The translations under genes were made by a program, and so were the position numbers. The notes beneath the pieces were generated by a model, which saw nothing but the letters and a program-made list of their open reading frames with translations, was not told where the DNA came from and ran no database searches. Below are positions 5,581 to 6,716 of a stretch of 6,716 nt of DNA, piece by piece; position 1 is the first letter of the stretch; the number at the start of each line of letters is the position of its first letter. This DNA is from Burkholderiales bacterium (GTDB lineage Bacteria > Pseudomonadota > Gammaproteobacteria > Burkholderiales > Burkholderiaceae_E): NCBI GenBank assembly GCA_020348765.1, contig CP070753.1, positions 61,285 through 68,000 on the forward strand, given 5' to 3'.

Positions 5581-6702
5581 ATGAGAATTCGCGTGATCTG
5601 CCTGTTGGCTGCTGGCTGCGTCGCGGCGTCCGTCGCCACGGCGAGCAGCGCCGCCGAATACGTTTACGGGTCCTGGTCGGGCCCGAACAACGCGGTCCTG
5701 ACCCAGGGCGTGGTCCCGTACTTCGCGGCGCTCGAGAAGGACACGCAGGGCTCGATGCAATGGAAGGTCCTGGCCGGCGGCCAGTTGTTCGGCGGCCCGG
5801 CCACCCTGGCCGGGATTCGCGATCGCATCGCCGACGCCGGCGGACCGATCATTCCGGCCTTTACGCGCAAGGCCTTGCGCGCGGTCAACGTCGTGTACGA
5901 CCTGGTCAATGCCTCGGAGTCGCCGGTGGTGATGGCCGGCGCCGTGGCCGAGACCTTCCATCTCGGCTGCCCGCAGTGCCAGGCGGATTACAAGAAGAAC
6001 AACGTGGTGTTCATCGCCAACTATTCGACGACCCGTTTCAACATGCTGTGCCGCGATCCGATCGCGAAACTCGCCGATGCCAAGGGCCGCAAGATGCGCG
6101 TGGTCGGCGCGCTGGGGCGTTTCGTCAAGAGCGTCGGCGCGGTGCCGGTCGGAGGCAGCCCGGCGGCCGCGGTCGAGGCGCTGCAGCGCGGCAGCATGGA
6201 CTGTGTCGTCGGCCCGTTCGAGTGGCTCAAGGGATACGGCCTGTTCGACATCACCAAGCACGTGCTCGATGCACCGCTGGCGCTGCAGCCGACCCCTGCA
6301 TCGCTGGTGATCAACCGTGACGTCTGGCGGCAGTTCAGCAAGGCCGAACGGGCAGCCCTGATCAGGCGTGCGCCGAGTCTGGTGGCCGGCGTGACGATAC
6401 GCGGCTACATGGCCGAAGATACCGAAGTGCGCGCCGAGGCGGCCAAGCGCGGCATCACGGTGACCGAGGCCAGTGCGGAAGCGCGCCAGGCGCTCGAGTC
6501 GCACAAGGCCGCCGAACCGAAGGTCATCGCGCAGTCGGCCAAAGCCGAAGGCGTCGAGGATCCGGAGGTGATCATCAGCACCTTCCTCGCCAACGTCGCG
6601 AAGTGGGAGAAGATCCACGCGCGCATCGGCGACGACCCCGAGGCATTCGCCGGGGCACTGTGGGACGAGGTGTTCAGCAAGCTCGACCCGGAGAAGATGT
6701 GA
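5581..6702 (+). CDS. TRAP transporter periplasmic solute-binding protein (DctP family)
   Basis: The 373-residue protein begins with a Sec signal peptide: basic MRIR, a hydrophobic stretch, and probable cleavage after Ala25 (SAA before EYVYG). Cys13 sits in AAGC but too early in a short hydrophobic run for a convincing lipobox. The mature part fits the DctP family, which binds organic acids and passes them to the DctQ/DctM membrane proteins, driven by an ion gradient. The family region includes LADAKGRKMRVVG, with Arg173 where DctP proteins carry the carboxylate-binding arginine, and VGAVPVGGSPAAAVEALQRGSMDCVVGP (185-212). The mature chain has four cysteines, two of them in CPQC (130-133), so a structural disulphide or metal site is possible. 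It is separated from the SDR gene by 225 bases but reads the same way; membrane subunits would be expected right of the window. I infer that it takes up the pathway substrate, probably a carboxylate. Confidence 0.92.
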   Translation: MRIRVICLLAAGCVAASVATASSAAEYVYGSWSGPNNAVLTQGVVPYFAALEKDTQGSMQWKVLAGGQLFGGPATLAGIRDRIADAGGPIIPAFTRKALRAVNVVYDLVNASESPVVMAGAVAETFHLGCPQCQADYKKNNVVFIANYSTTRFNMLCRDPIAKLADAKGRKMRVVGALGRFVKSVGAVPVGGSPAAAVEALQRGSMDCVVGPFEWLKGYGLFDITKHVLDAPLALQPTPASLVINRDVWRQFSKAERAALIRRAPSLVAGVTIRGYMAEDTEVRAEAAKRGITVTEASAEARQALESHKAAEPKVIAQSAKAEGVEDPEVIISTFLANVAKWEKIHARIGDDPEAFAGALWDEVFSKLDPEKM

Positions 6703-6716
6703 CCGGCTGAAGGCGC

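Noticed and set aside
3184..6618. A 1144-codon open frame on the minus strand opposite the FAH end, synthase, SDR and TRAP genes
   Set aside because: It is rich in Arg, His, Asp and Leu without recognisable domains, and lies opposite four genes with clear family motifs. Long antisense frames are expected in GC-rich DNA.

Overview
The window is a GC-rich, gene-dense stretch of bacterial chromosome. Codon positions favour G/C, genes are tightly packed, and there is a NahR/LinR-type LysR regulator, a TRAP solute-binding protein and acyl-CoA enzymes. Together these suggest a metabolically versatile Pseudomonadota (proteobacterium), perhaps Betaproteobacteria; the lineage is an inference from gene types only. 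I see no rRNA, tRNA, insertion sequence, CRISPR array or phage gene.

The layout is two divergent gene blocks around an AT-rich control region at about 2278-2345. Leftward (- strand) are a LysR regulator (1375-2277), a lipoprotein alpha/beta hydrolase starting 2 bases after it (467-1372), and the N-terminal 126 codons of a thiolase cut by the window edge (1-379). Rightward (+ strand) are a fumarylacetoacetate-hydrolase (FAH) family enzyme (2483-3379), an isopropylmalate/homocitrate synthase-like enzyme 2 bases after it (3382-4569), an SDR oxidoreductase 12 bases later (4582-5355), a 225-base hairpin-rich gap, and a TRAP transporter periplasmic binding protein (5581-6702). The window ends 14 bases after that gene, so any TRAP membrane subunits would lie beyond it.

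The control region is the best-defined non-coding signal. A 21-base palindrome (2308-2328, 10-base arms around one base) contains a T-N11-A LysR box and also holds the -10 hexamer of a good sigma-70-type promoter reading into lysR (TTGAAA, 17 bases, GATAAT). A second T-N11-A dyad is centred 24 bases away, next to the lysR start, and a weaker third lies on the FAH side. This predicts autorepression of lysR and effector-dependent activation of the rightward operon. Further right, the FAH leader carries a 28-base perfect palindrome (2392-2419) whose 5' arm could also pair with an upstream segment.

Taken together, the genes look like an inducible catabolic module. A TRAP system would import an organic acid, and a surface or periplasmic lipoprotein hydrolase might release it from an ester. 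An oxidoreductase, an FAH-type C-C hydrolase/hydratase, a Claisen-type acyl-CoA enzyme and a thiolase would then process it to central metabolites. The substrate cannot be read from the sequence. The combination of a condensing-type HMGL-family enzyme with an FAH-family enzyme and a TRAP binding protein under a NahR/LinR-type regulator is the least familiar part and the best candidate for an undescribed pathway.
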